A stretch of DNA of 64,000 bases from Cepaea nemoralis (Eukaryota; Mollusca; Gastropoda; Stylommatophora; Helicidae). Positions within the stretch are counted from its first letter, which is position 1, and the number at the start of each line of letters is the position of its first letter. The notes under the pieces were generated by a model. It did no database searches. It was not told the DNA's origin and worked only from the letters and a program-made list of their open reading frames with translations. The stretch spans positions 55,001 through 119,000 of the forward strand of contig JACEFZ010013526.1 in assembly GCA_014155875.1 (NCBI GenBank), written 5' to 3'. Of this stretch, positions 12,143-23,231 are shown piece after piece. The position numbers and the translations under genes were made by a program.

Positions 12143-12195
12143 ATGTACCTGACGAGATGCAGCGAAATATGCCAGGCAATAAATCGTGCAATCTA
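12143..12195 (+). ncRNA. Hammerhead-ribozyme-like motif, right arm of Penelope 1
   Basis: CTGACGAG (from 12149), ATGCAG, then CGAAA (to 12167) reproduces the two conserved hammerhead core boxes CUGANGA and GAAA. A short hairpin-capable segment, TATGCCAGGCAATA, follows. Hammerhead motifs in Penelope-like elements are established in the literature. Stem II would be weak here, so catalytic activity is uncertain. Confidence 0.45.
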
Positions 12196-12269
12196 TTGTT
12201 TGTGTCTTCGTTATTCAAACACATCAAATTGTCATTAACATCAGAATATATAAACATGTACGAAACATT

Positions 12270-12460
12270 TTATTGGCCACTGGTGCTTGGCTGCAGATCA
12301 TTAATGTCGTCATCTAAGGCAGCAGTTGGGGGTACCGGAATTGGTTTTTTCATAAACATGGTAATCTTTGTCTGAATTGTACGTTTCTTTTTTTCATCAT
12401 AAATTTCACGATACGGACGAAAAACATCGTGCGCCATCCGTTCAATCCTTGCACATCGTT

Positions 12461-12493
<33 letters not shown>

Positions 12494-13406
12494 TAGGAAC
12501 CGACATCACAGCACTCGGGACATTCCCATAAGCGCTCCGCCTCCATCCCCAGCAGTCAGTGAAGAGTTCCAACACTAATAGTTCCAGTAGCAATCTGATT
12601 ATATGTCCGTCTCGCCTTTCCTCCGAGCGCCGAGCGTCGGCCAGATCCCCTCGTCACACCTCGTTGTCTCATTCCTACCAGACCATGGTGCTCCATCTGC
12701 TCCTCCGAGGTGTACACGTGCTCCCACAAGGCCGCAACCACGTCTGCCTTGTCATGCATCAATACTCCACCAAATTTTGCCGAGCCAGCCAATCTGTCCG
12801 CCTGTTCATTCCCCAGCACACCGGCATGCCCAGGAGAAAAGATCCAGGTGATGCTTACTACCCGTGACCTCCGAAGCGAAGCAAGCCACTCTGCACGAAG
12901 CCTACCTGTTCTCACCCTTCTCAGCATGCTTTCTGAGTCAGTTACAATCACAATGTGTGTATGTATCGTTCGATGTTTGGGTCCATTGCTTCGAAATGTA
13001 TAAGAAGTTTATTCAGAAAAGATAAACCTTCTGATAATCCCTTAGTGGTGAACTTTCTTTCTGGCTCATCCTCTTCTTTCTTGGCTTCTCTTCTTTCTTC
13101 TTCCGCCACTCTTTCTTCTTCCAGTTCGATTAACTCTTCATTTGTAAGTTCTCCGGATTCTTTGTCTAGTAATTCTTCGACATCTTCAATTTCATACTCC
13201 AAAGAAAGGTCTTTGGCGAGTTTTACTATTTTTTCCCGAATCGTTTCAAGTTCATGTTCACTGTCAAATCCATGAAAATCATTAACATAGCGCTTAACAC
13301 AATTTTTCCAGATGCCATTCATGTACTTTGTCGTCACAGCCTCCCAGGCGGTAGCGATATTCTTGATACAAAGTAAAATGTTGTAGTGTTTCCAAAAATC
13401 TCGCAA
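12270..13406 (-). pseudogene. Tigger transposase, C-terminal part, interrupted by a LINE
   Basis: The 13406-12975 segment carries the C-terminal signature of Tigger1/TIGD1-type transposases (VTTKYMNGIWKNCVKRYVND, ELTNEELIELEEERVAEEER, LIHFEAMDPNIERY). The frame resumes after the 12465-12964 LINE insertion with RIERMAHDVFRPYREIYDEK, continuing to KPIPVPPTAALDDD and a stop at 12270. The family's N-terminal CENP-B-like HTH and catalytic DDE residues are absent, so it is dead. A 10 bp duplication, atcgttcgat, lies on both sides of the LINE (12455-12464 and 12965-12974). Confidence 0.8.
12465..12964 (-). mobile_element. LINE-N, 5'-truncated 3' end with RNase H
   Basis: A 500 bp insertion flanked by atcgttcgat duplications. 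The minus-strand frame at 12951-12556 begins with an RNase H fragment (IVTDSESML, ITWIFSPGHAGVLGNEQADR) of the kind found in I-group non-LTR elements. It then has a 3' UTR and ends in an (AATC)n tail at 12465-12493. It encodes no RT and is a dead-on-arrival copy. Confidence 0.8.
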
Positions 13407-13563
13407 TGTTAGTTCTGAGTCAGCATCTATTGCGAATATTGCTTGAACGAAGGTGGTTCGGAGATAATTAGCCTTTACGGTCGTAAATCTAATATGGCTA
13501 GTGATTGTGGTCGTAAAGTTGAATGGTCGTGAGTTGCATAGATCGTAAGTCGATCAATACCTG

Positions 13564-13670
13564 TATTGCATTAGTAATGATAGGTGTTACACTCGGTTCT
13601 GGATTCAACTCAACTCACACAGTAACTATTGCATTAATAATGCTAGTTGTTACATTAATTAGTGTTGCCA
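13564..13670. repeat. 63 bp minisatellite, right part
   Basis: Continues the array broken at 9027: TTGCATTAGTAATG, GGTGTTACACTCGGTTCTGG and CAACTCAACTCACACAGTAA match the left units. Confidence 0.75.
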
Positions 13671-13943
13671 TCGTAACTGATTCAGTGCCGAAGGATAATA
13701 TATCGCCACATATGACAACTAATTTCGGCAAAAAGAACAATATATCGCCATACAAGGGTCATAGCGTTATTCGTTTTGTTTCGTGTTATCTTCCAGAATG
13801 TCAATGCTCAGTGAACGGAAATGTACATTACATGTCATTTGATTGAGTGCCATGTTTGGTCCAAATCTACTTGTTCTTTGGTACTGAATCAGTTAACCAT
13901 CATTATTATTAAAATATTCATATTCCTGACGTTCCCTTCACAG
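13671..13943. other. Upstream intron of the P450 gene
   Basis: No ORF of interest. A short duplicated block around ATATATCGCCA appears near 13699 and 13741. The 3' end reads TTCCCTTCACAG (to 13943), a good polypyrimidine/AG acceptor. Confidence 0.6.
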
Positions 13944-14058
13944 CCTGTACATAGGGAAAAATCTGCTGGTTGTACTCAACGGCTACGACCTGATTAAGGA
14001 AGCCCTGGTCAGGAAAGCAGATGCCACGTCTGACAGGCCGCCATTTTACAGTGATGTG
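13944..14058 (+). CDS. CYP2-like cytochrome P450, internal exon
   Basis: After acceptor TTCCCTTCACAG the exon reads, from its second base, LYIGKNLLVVLNGYDLIKEA, then LVRKADATSDRPPFYSDVV. This is the conserved N-terminal beta-sheet and B-helix region of CYP2-clan P450s (the family pattern is LVVLNGYD..KEALV..AD.FSDRP). The exon is 115 bp: one base completing a codon from an upstream exon, then 38 codons ending in GTG before donor GTAAAT at 14059. The phase-0 end matches the phase-0 start of the exon at 27767. The upstream exon encoding the membrane anchor and Pro-rich hinge was not found and may lie left of the window. Confidence 0.85.
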
Positions 14059-14074
14059 GTAAATTTACTTTCCA

Positions 14075-15235
14075 TTTTATCAATCAATCAATCAATCATG
14101 TCCCATGCCGGAAAGCGTGGGCGGTCATGGCTCGCCATTTCACTCGATCACCAGAGTCGTGAATCAGCTCAGTTTTCCTGTCTCGACCATGTCCAGTGGC
14201 CAAGCCATCCAGGTATTTTCTTCTCGGTTTTCCCCTTGGTCTGTTCCCTTCGATCTTGCCAGTTGTTACCAAGTTCTCCAATCTATTTCTTCTCATAACA
14301 TGTCCAAAGTATTTTGATTGTCTACGTCTAATTTCTCTAATCAATTTATGATTTTCATTTGTCTCCTGTAGTACTTGGTCATTGGTTTTTCTGTCTGTCC
14401 ATGGTATTTGCATTTTCCACAGAAACCACATTTCTACTGCCATCAGATGTTTTTCAGCTTGACTGCTCAATGTCCAAGTTACACATCCATGCAAAAGAAC
14501 AGGCTCTGTGTATCCCCTCAACACTCTTCTTCTCGTTTCAATTGACATCTTTTTATTGGACAGTATGTTGTCATCTTGCTAAAGGCTACTTTCGCCGAGG
14601 CTATTCTTGTTCTAATCTCTTCAAGACATCTCCCATCAGATGTTATGATTGTTTCGAGATAATTGTACGGATTCACTTGTTGAAAAATACTCCCATTTAC
14701 TTGTATATGAGATTGTGGTATTTCGTTCTTCCTAGTGACGACCATAATCTGTGTCTTTTTACAGTTTAATTCTACTAATTGTTGCAGATCCCGCGCATTG
14801 TCTGCAAACAATACTGTATCATCTGCATATCTAATGTTATTGATGTCTCGTCCTCCAATGCTGATTCCATTTAGATCTTCTACATTTCTGAAAATATTTT
14901 CACTGTATAGGGAAACAAGATCTAGAGACATCACACTTCCCTGCCTAGCACCTCTGTTAATAGGCTGATATATTCCCACTTCATTATCAATCCTTATTGC
15001 AGCTTGTTGTTTCCAATATATAATTTTTATAAGTCTAATGTCTTTCTCATAAATTTGTAGATCTGCAAGCATATCTACCATGTTGACATGTCTTACTCTA
15101 TTGAAAGCCTTTGTGTAGTCAATAAAGCAAAGATTTATATCTTTGTTTACTTCTATAAAACGTTCAATAACTGAACGCAGCATAACACAGAAATAGAAAG
15201 AAATTAATATTCTACACTTAATAGAGCAATTAGAC
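14075..15235 (-). mobile_element. LINE-E copy (RTE-like non-LTR retrotransposon), 5'-truncated
   Basis: Two minus-strand frames overlap. 15183-14518 carries RT motifs: NLCFIDYTKAFNRV, GARQGSVMS and catalytic YADDTVLFAD. 14548-14096 carries the C-terminal segment (LLHGCVTWTLSSQAEKHL, RRQSKYFGHVMRRNRLENL, IEGNRPRGKPRRKYLDGL) common to RTE-like elements. A frameshift lies in the overlap. The 3' end is an (ATTG/ATCA)n tail at about 14081-14099. The endonuclease domain is missing. It lies antisense in the P450 intron. Clade is tentative. Confidence 0.8.
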
Positions 15236-15238
15236 GTG

Positions 15239-15478
15239 TCAACATTTTTTGGTCACGATATGAGAAGAAATAAATGGGAGAACTTGATTACAACTGGCAC
15301 GATTGAAGGGAAGAGAACAAAGGGAAGGCAGAGAAGTAAATACACGAAAGACTTGACCACGTGGTATGGTCGAGACAAGAACACTGAGCTGATCTGGTGA
15401 TCGAGTGAGATGGCGAATCATGACCGCCTACTCTTATCGGCAATGGTACATGATGAAGATAATGAAGTAATGATATAA
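15239..15478 (+). mobile_element. LINE-E 3' fragment
   Basis: The + strand translates to FFGHDMRRNKWENLITTGTI and then a GRDKNTEL segment, matching the end of the LINE-E protein at 14250-14100. A purine-rich ATGATGAAGATAATGAAG tail follows. It abuts the minus-strand copy tail to tail. Confidence 0.7.
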
Positions 15479-15479
15479 A

Positions 15480-15780
15480 AGGTCCGAGGGGCGCAGTGGT
15501 AGCCCAATGCCGATTGCCCGCGTGCCTGGTGATCGTGTGTTTAAAATCAGTTTAACACCAAGAGGATTGATTTCATTCCACCAGATTTTATCCAGTATGG
15601 CTCGACCTCTTTCCGCAGGGCGGCCTGGCGATAGCGTCGCACAAAGCCCTAACTCCGTAGCTCCAGCGACGACCCTTAGAGAAAACTGCAGTCGTGAACC
15701 GAACGACGTAGGTTGGACTCGAACCCTCAACCTTCGGACCTTGAGGCAGGCGGCCTAACCGATTCACCACGGAGATTTCC
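15480..15780 (-). repeat. tRNA-derived SINE-alpha
   Basis: On the minus strand the head starts near 15773: a TGGTGAATCGGTTAGG A-box-like segment and GGTTCGAGTCC as B box. The body is shared with 970-1195 (TCTCTAAGGGTCGTCGCTGG). The far end, read on the + strand, also has a tRNA-like GGGGCGCAGTGGTAGC at 15488, so the unit may be a SINE dimer or a head-to-head pair. Confidence 0.65.
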
Positions 15781-15814
15781 CATGACCGTGTCTTCGAATT
15801 GCCCTCGAGTCGGG

Positions 15815-15905
15815 GATTTGTTCATTAACCTTTCACGCTTTACGCTCAGTAGTTTGCCATTGCTTTCTGAACGACCAGCACACCTACCTCCCAGGTTACT
15901 CAGCC
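15815..15905 (-). repeat. SINE-beta fragment
   Basis: GTAGTTTGCCATTGCTTTCT, then GAACGACCAGCACAC, matches the head/body junction of the 38225-38455 copy. Confidence 0.5.
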
Positions 15906-16224
15906 AAGTGTGAGTGCCATGAACTTTCATGGGAAGTAAATTTCTCAGGACTGATATTGCCCACACCACCCGTTGAGTAGCGATTGACTTCAAATATTGT
16001 GTGAAACCATACCCATTGCGTGAACGGTCATTTACCAGACATAGACTCAGGGAGGATTACTACGAGACAAATTGTCTGAGAACTATTAAGCCAATAGTGA
16101 CACTATCTGGTTCTTGACCCATACCAAAATAGATGATGATCGCCGATGAAGACAAAGGTGGCAAACAACATTCCGATTCCTGCTTTTAAACAAGTATTTA
16201 TTATAGTATTAGCTGTTAGGGTTG

Positions 16225-16612
16225 CCGGCTCTCTGGCAGAGGAGGTAGCAGCTTTCCTCGTAACCCCGAATACTCTCATGGTTGACGTGAGTGCACGAGA
16301 ATCGGAAGCGGTTCGAGTCGCACTAGTGATTTATGAGAGTATGGAGCCGGTCGCTCAGAAAGTCGTGGCGCGCTGATGAACGAACGAACGAACGAACGAA
16401 CAGACTTTATTTTCAAAGGGTAACAAATTGGGCACGCAGACCCATCTTACATTCGGCCCTTCCAGTCACTCAACTTTAGTTCGTGAGTAGTGCATAGGAA
16501 AAACATTGTCAAATGAATTTTGTAAACATAAACAATGCATATTACCATGTTATGAGACACATCCACCACCCACCCACACATCCCCCGTACACCTACACAT
16601 CCCCCACCCAAC

Positions 16613-16643
<31 letters not shown>

Positions 16644-16935
16644 CCGAGGCACACATACAGGCACACATACTATCCACCACATCCACACACCTACACATCT
16701 CCCCACCCACACACACTCCCACCAACCACACATCCCATCGACCAACACCCCAAGCATACATACATTTCCCAACCCACACATCCCCCACCCACACACATCT
16801 CCCCACCCACTCACATATCCTCCACCCGTCCCAATCAATGAGCGTAATCTAGCCTAGGAATCAACATACAGCTGAAAAATACTGATGTTGACCGCAATAT
16901 CCTGAAACAGGATGGAAACGCGTAAAAACACAAAT
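16225..16935 (+). repeat. SINE-beta copy split by a LINE-R 3' insertion
   Basis: The left part (16225-16378) has a tRNA-like head with B box GGTTCGAGTCGC and the junction GAGCCGGTCGCTCAGAAAG. The right part (about 16842-16935) continues the body with GCGTAATCTAGCCTAGGAAT, then CAACATACAGCTGAAAAATA. The 16379-16840 sequence between them is the LINE-R tail plus a CA-rich VNTR. Confidence 0.6.
16379..16840 (-). mobile_element. LINE-R 3' tail joined to CA-rich VNTR
   Basis: It starts with (GAAC)n then AGACTTTATTTTCAAAGGGT, the reverse complement of a LINE 3' UTR with a polyA-like AATAAAGT. The same tail is seen in the coding copy at 40183-42479. From about 16557 it becomes an irregular tandem array of CACCCACACATCCCC-type units. 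It codes for nothing. The same tail+VNTR arrangement recurs at 51930-52490. Confidence 0.65.
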
Positions 16936-18345
16936 TAGCTGTTGGGGTTATATGGAAATATGGTATATGGCCAAAAGATTGAAAAGAGAACTATCTTCAT
17001 TCCAATACCAAAAAAGGGCAACCTGAAATTATGCACTAACTATAGAGCTGTTGCCCTGATCAGTCATGCAAGTAAAATTCTACTTAAAATCATAATTAGA
17101 AGACTTCGTAAGAAAATGGAAGAAGAGATTAACGTGGTTCAAGCTGGATTTAGACAAGGAAGAGGAACAAGAGATCACAAACTCAACATGCGTTTAATAA
17201 TAGAAAAGTGCAAAGAATTTAATGTAAACCTATGCTCATGTTTTGTGGATTTTTCAAAGGCATTTGACTGCGTACAAAATCAGAAACTTTGGAAAATCAT
17301 GAGGAATATTAGCTTTCAGTCACATATAGTACAACTCATAAAAATACTCTATCTAGACCAACAAGCAGCGGTTAGAATAGATGGCGAGACATCAGATTGG
17401 GTTGACATCAAGCAAAGAGTCCGTCATGGCTGTGTGCTGTCACCCTATTTGTTTAACATGTACGCCGAAAATATAATGAGAAATGTCATAGATGATATAA
17501 CCAAGGAGTACTATGCTGCCCTAAATATCAGTGGTCATAAAATATCAGAGATTCATATGCTGATGATACAGTATTACTATTCACATTAGAGACTGGTACA
17601 GAAAACTTACTAACCTCAACCCAAAAAAAATAGTGAAAATCACAACTTATATCTCAACATAGCAAAAACAAAGATAATGCATACAGATAAACTTCTATGG
17701 AGAAAGAAATATATGTTAAAGTGGAAAGATTGGAGGTGGTGGCAAATTTTGAAATTTTGAAATCTTGGGTCATTGATTATCAACAATGGTGACACAATTA
17801 AAGAAATTAAACGGCAACTATCAATTGCTCTTCAAAGACTAAAACAACTGAATAAATTACGGAGTGGCACAGATCGAACTACAAAATATATATATTTAAG
17901 AGCATGCATCTTTCCCATTGCAACATACGCCTGTGAGACTTGGACACTTACTAAGCAAGCAAAACAGCGCATAAATGCTTTTGATTATAAATGCTATAGA
18001 TGGGTTTTAAGAATATCTTAGGTAAAGAAAAGAACAAATGCATCCATACTTCAAGAGCTGAATTTTGAAGAGGGTTGGCTATTAAAGACGATGAAAAAAT
18101 GGATATATTTTAGTCACTTGACTCGTCATGAAAGTTTGGAGAAAACTATAATGGAGGGGTACATGCCTGGGAAGAGAGGAAGAGGAAGGCCAAAGAGAAG
18201 ATGGGTGCAGGATGTGGCAGATGATCTCCAGATGGGTGTATCAGAAGCGGGACATCTTGCTTGTGATTGCGTAGTTTTCCAGAGGGTTGTTATGGGAGCG
18301 AGGTTCTGCAAATGACATGCTACTGAATGAATGAATTAGCTGTTA
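16900..18345 (+). mobile_element. LINE-F, degenerate RTE-like non-LTR element
   Basis: The RT begins at about 16942: NYRAVALISHASKILLKII, QAGFRQGRGTRDH, SCFVDFSKAFDCV. An expected YADD region near 17560 is mutated. C-terminal parts at 17773-18021 (FPIATYACETWTLTKQAKQR) and 18091-18315 (GRGRPKRRWVQDVADD) follow in other frames. A (TGAA)n tail closes it near 18340. Stops and frameshifts make it non-functional. It lies sense to the P450 intron. Confidence 0.8.
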
Positions 18346-19852
18346 GTAGAAAGTCAGGTCTTAGATATAACTGAGCTACCGTTATGACAGTAACGGTACT
18401 CGTTGCTTACTGTTACCACCGAACTCTTGGGAGGCGCTCACAAACACCGCACCCCACATTGCTTATGTCCAACGGCCTTCTGTGGAGGGGCGACAATTGG
18501 GAGGGTATACGCCTTTCCCCAGTACGAGGAAATGCAACATAACGACTGAATGTCATGGCAAGATAGACCAGGCTTTTATCAACGGATGGCAGCTGGTCTA
18601 GGATGGAAGCTCCGACAGGCGGACAGTTAGAGTATTGCTTTGCTGATTCGGCAGATTTTGCAGATTGTCTTGTTCCAGACTGTCAACAACCGAAGTGGAC
18701 AAGCATTCATGGACACTTCTCTTGCACCACACGAAACTCGTAAGGCGTACAAGAGGATTTATCACAAGTTTTATTTCGGCTCGGCCTTTACAATTGCAGA
18801 GCCATCAATGATTCACAGGTTATATAAACACATGATAATGCACAGTATTCCTTATTCTAAAGTCAGTCCTAAGCTCTAGCTATAGCTATATCTACACAAA
18901 GAAACCCAACGTCGATAACGATGTGCTAGTTCTCGTGTCCAGTCCCCCGTCTGACGATCTCCGCCGATGGCGGTAACGCCACGCGCGTATGGATCTCGTG
19001 GGTTAGTAGGCATTGCGTGCTGGAGTTTCTCAGCACGCCTCAAGTGGTCTGTCCACTACTAAACTCTATTAAGAGTTTACTTGTTTGCCTACACTTCTCG
19101 TGAAGGTGTGATCATAGCTACTCAACTCTTTGGTTGACACTTGCGTGTCCGAGTAGAGAACTATTCATAGCTCTCGATCTCACCATTCACCCTCCTACTC
19201 CCTGGGTAGGGCTAATCTTTCCCCTTGGTCTCCCCACTCCTGGGCAGGGGTATGATCTTTATCCCTCCTTAGGCTTCTCCTTGACTTCTCGTCCCCTGTG
19301 GTCTTCCTTATATATCCCTAAGTCTTTGACACAGACGTACTGGTGTTACCTTTCCTCTGGAGTAAACTAGATAGGTCGAGAGAGGGATCATGCTGCATGG
19401 GTAACACATGGTCTCTAAATTTAACCCAGGCTTTGTGCTATGGAAAAGTATAACTCCATTATATGCTTGCTTGCTTGTGTTCGTTGGCTTGAGCTCCAAC
19501 GCGAAGTCCTGTATGTCGGATGAAGGCATCCTGTTGTCCAACATCAGTGTGATGTCATACAGGACCTGAGGTTTGCGTGAGTATCCGTTGTCCCATGTCT
19601 GACTTATTGGTGTGCAGACTGGTGGTTCCTCGCCATACAGGCAGACACTCTCCGACTTCGGAGGAACTCCATTATATAAACTGTCGTCTGTTAAGACAGC
19701 AATGTTCCAGTCAGTCAGCTGTTAGTATATCCTTTTTCAGCCTGGGGTCCGGGCCACTGTTTTATCTGTCTGTCTTTAAAACACCCTTGGCGTCAGAGAA
19801 AACTACCTTGCATCATACTTCCTGCAGATGTTCTCGGCTTGCCTTGTGATGG
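18346..19852. other. Unassigned intron sequence
   Basis: No recognisable protein, terminal repeat or simple repeat. A minus-strand stretch around 19700-19440 has open segments (for example YDITLMLDNRMPSSDIQDF) that could be an old TE relic, but I cannot place it. Confidence 0.5.
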
Positions 19853-21401
19853 TGTCCTGTTAATTTCCGAGAGGAGATTGGAATCAACAAGCACATCTTT
19901 AAACTTATTATCTGTTGGGATTATTGACTGACTTTGGTCTACACTCCTCTCTTCTGTCTTCCCTTCCATATATCTATTTCTTTCACTCTCTCTATTATTC
20001 CCTCAACACATACTCCGACAACAGTTCCTTTCAACGATAAGATAAAAGATTTATTAATAAAAACTATGTCTGGTGTATGTATGGATATTGTCTATGTAGT
20101 TGGTATGTTCTTCTAGTGTGGTTGCCAGATATGAACTCTGAATGTCTATCAGCTATGTTGCTTCTCGCCCTTTCATTCTTCAAGATCACAGGACAGCACA
20201 TCAAACAGGACAGAGCTCACCCGGATGATCCGTATGCTTGCATCTAATGGTAAATCCGTTATTGAATGAAACAAAAACTGTTCACCACTGAGTCAAGGTA
20301 CCGTAATAAAAGTCCCGTAAGTTTATGAATGCTCCTGAATCTGTTTCATGACGGTAAGTATCCAACATCGAAAAACCACCACATCGTCACAGTTCTTCTT
20401 ATAGTCTTTTATTACTAACACTGTTTTACTTGTCTATTCTTTCTTCCTTATGCATACAATACGTTTGTAGTTGTAAGTATCCCTGCTTGCCCCAGGTTAA
20501 CATCTTTTCCTTTTAAGGGTTTTAGTGGTATATTCGTTTGAGCATACAGTGTTCTGTATTTGATTTAACTTTATTATTTCTTCATCTTAAAAACCTGTCC
20601 ATGTTCTGTTTGGTTCTAAGTAAGTACTTTATTTGTTCAAGTGTAGTACTCTTCATCTCTTCTCTGCTTTCACTAGGAGATTTGAACCTGTGGAGAAGTA
20701 TAACAGATCCCGTGATAAGCATCCGCCCCTTACTACTACTTATGCAAGTGTCCTTCTCCAGCCATAATGACAAGGCTTCCGAAGTGAACACCCGCATAAG
20801 ACATATGACTTCACCAAAGTCTAAACTATCCACTAATAGAAAGCCATGGTAAATGCTATTCACTCACATCTATATTCCTATGCTAAACTATACTCTAATA
20901 TACCTTATAATAATCCTAGTCTGAATTGGGAGTACTAATGCACAATAGATACACAAACGTTCTTCTGAACGCAGCACCACCCTTTTCATAATCCTTTGTC
21001 TCACGAAACCCAAGAATCACACTAACTTCCACAAAGAGTTGCCACTCTTTATAGGTCATATTTGCCGCATAGTCCTTGACCTTGCTTGACACCTCAAGTT
21101 CCTACTTCATTATCACAGTTAGTGGAAAATTACAGATCTGAAACTTTTCCATTATTCATACATTCAGACCGCAATATGCTGTCCAATAATGCTGTCTGCC
21201 TTTGTCGCAAACCAATTTTTCCACGCGACAGGTTACCTGTGCTGTAAGCGGCCCCTTCTGTCTTGACCTATAAACACCTGCGCCTGGTCACTCCGTTGTT
21301 TGTTACCCTTACTGCTTCGTTTGTTAACCCTTCTTCTACCTGGTTAGTCGGTGTATACAGTCGTCTATCTGGGAATCATTAACTCTCAGTATTCCACGAC
21401 A
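19853..21401 (-). repeat. 3' LTR of element B (1549 bp)
   Basis: Near-identical to 24940-26491. Preceded on the minus strand by the purine tract AAGAGGGGGCCTA. Confidence 0.93.
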
Positions 21402-21479
21402 TAGGCCCCCTCTTAAGAGATTAGACCGCGTCGAATCTTTCTCACTGTAGGTTTGATTCCCATGATCCACAACCCTAGT

Positions 21480-22397
21480 CTTCTTCCTCCGGAGCTGGAT
21501 GTCTGGATAAGAAATCTGCTCCTACATTCTCCTTACCATAGTATTCCACTGTGAAGTCCAGTTGCCGCAACAACTTCCATCACATCCACCGTGCGTTGAG
21601 CTTCTGCGAAGTAGCTATTAACATCACGTGTTGATGATATGATTGGATCCTCACATGGCTCATCTCATTATCCAGTAGGCGCTCTAATTGACACCCTACT
21701 ATACTACTCACGACTGAAACTAGTGTTGGCTCCTCGCTCCTGTACGTCCGGTCGACCTACTTTCGACTTGCGTCAGCGACGGCTCACAATACAGACGGAT
21801 TGTCCCATCCTGATTGTAACACTGCTTCCATGTCCTCTTGGTTTCCCCCGGCTTTGCCTCTGGGGATGTTCCACCTCGTCCTCGATGGACCGAGTCGTCT
21901 TTCCCAAATCTCCTGGACTTTTGCTTCCAGGACCATCTTGGGCGATATTGTATCTGGTCAGCCAATCTTCGGTTGGAGTCCTGGGTAATTCTCGCTTTTC
22001 CCGACGTTACCCACCCCTTCTGAACTTGGTTACCGGTGAAACTTTCACTCTTGTCCTTTCCCTGACTTGTGATTTCCCTCCTCCTGTCGTTGGGTAAATC
22101 TGACCTATCACGTACTGTCCCATAGGCCCTCCTATGTTGTACTGGCGATCTCTGGTCTTCGTCTGGACTGGTAACCTTTGTCCCAATGGCTGCCATCACC
22201 ATAAAGTGCGAAGCTTTGCTCCCGGATCTCTCTTCATATTTCCTAATGAGATGTCTAGGGAGATTTTTCTTCTCTTCCCCGATCCGTATTTTGTAGATGT
22301 TCTTGGACACCACCTTTTCCACAGGATAAGGTCCTTTCCATCCTACTTGGAGTATATTGGTCTCTGCTGGACTCCACACTTCCACTTTGTCTTCCAC
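21480..22397 (-). pseudogene. Element B: integrase C-terminal domain joined to RNase H remnants
   Basis: 22397 onward reads EDKVEVWSPAETNILQVGWK, then GPYPVEKVV..YKIRIGEEKKNLPRHLIRKY, the GPY/F-type integrase C-terminal domain. Downstream, in other frames, come RNase H-like pieces (VQERGAN..) and, near 21560-21480, DFTVEYYGKENVGADFLSRH, the typical end of Ty3-type RNase H. The RT that should lie between is missing. Integrase upstream of RNase H shows that this element also had integrase before RT. Confidence 0.75.
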
Positions 22398-22398
22398 T

Positions 22399-23176
22399 TT
22401 AAGAGCTAGTTTCCTCTTGAATTCGCTTGTTGGGTGGTGCTCTCTGGCACTCCGAACAAGACTTCAACCACCGGCGTACATCTCCGGTCATTCCTGGCCA
22501 GCAATAATGGCCGGAAATTTGCTGCAAGGTCTCTCTGACACCCATATGTCGATTCTCGCCTATGATGTGTCCACTCTGAAGAATGTGAGGACGGTGGGTC
22601 TCTGGAACCACCCACTGCTCGTGCAGGTTATCTCCCCTCCCAGCTCTCCGATAGAGTAGTTGATTCTTCAGAAAGTACTGTCCCCGTTCTGGTGGCTCAG
22701 CACTTCTTTGCAGCTTCCTGTAGCAAGGATGCAACGTAGTATCCTTCCTCTGGGCAGTATGCAATTCTCCTATCCCTGAGTTGTCGCATAGTGTCTCTGC
22801 CTCTTTTTCCTTCCCTTGAGATCCACTGACTACTGTTCCCTTGTGGGTTGGCTGTTTGGGCATTCCCAAAAAGACATATTTCGTACCAATGATCATGGGA
22901 AATAAGGAGTCAGATAATACAGCAGCTGGAATAATGCCCGTGACGTACCTGGATTTAATCTCCACCTTGGCGATTGGCAGCGTCATGGTAACAGCACTCC
23001 TCATTGCCGGCTTGTATTTCTATGGTCTCCCCTGTAAGTTGGTCTGGGCTTACCAAGCTGGCGTCCACCACCGCTTCCCCATCCAAACCGGTATCGTAGA
23101 GACAAGCAACCTGTTGGCCATTTACTTCAATCAGTTCAACCACAGGTGGTCTCTCTTGGTCCTGAGTGCCTTTCAT
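22399..23176 (-). pseudogene. Element B protease and integrase zinc finger
   Basis: The first frame (23176-22955) has the retropepsin site ACLYDTGLDGEAVVDASLV. A frameshift leads into 23004-22399, with the second protease half (SDSLFPMIIGTKYV), a linker, and the HHCC finger GHIIGENRHMG..SCSECQ. It is cut at RIQEETSS, where the catalytic core should begin. Confidence 0.8.
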
Positions 23177-23231
23177 CTCCTTGACCGTTTCCTTGCCTTC
23201 CTCTGTTAATTCCTCGAGGTTGGTTATGCAA

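Larger units (their letters stand above)
9388..12216 (+). mobile_element. Penelope-like element 1, inverted-repeat arrangement
   Basis: A 14 bp direct repeat, aaacacatcaaatt, flanks the insertion (9374-9387 and 12217-12230). The + strand copy carries the RT/GIY-YIG ORF (10551-11912). The left 1.1 kb (about 9410-10544) is a near-perfect reverse complement of the 3' part of the same element (11088-12216). Head-to-head or partial tandem arrangements are known for Penelope-like elements and reflect their unusual integration. Confidence 0.85.
9028..13563 (-). mobile_element. Tigger/pogo DNA transposon, broken by later insertions
   Basis: The termini are CAGTTAGTCCTCGACTTACG at the left and, reversed, CAGGTATTGATCGACTTACG at the right, sharing CGACTTACGATC. 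Both ends are flanked by TA, the pogo/Tc1 target. Removing the element joins gtaac-TA to ttgcattagtaatg, restoring the flanking minisatellite unit. The only coding remains are the minus-strand C-terminal part of a Tigger-type DDE transposase. A Penelope element (9388-12216) and a LINE 3' end (12465-12964) account for most of its length. Confidence 0.8.

Noticed and set aside
15480..15780. Genuine tRNA gene
   Set aside because: A- and B-box-like segments are present, but no cloverleaf acceptor stem closes and the body matches a dispersed SINE.
18640..18879. Additional P450 exon inside the intron
   Set aside because: The frame has no P450 motif, and the flanking exons are already phase-compatible without it.
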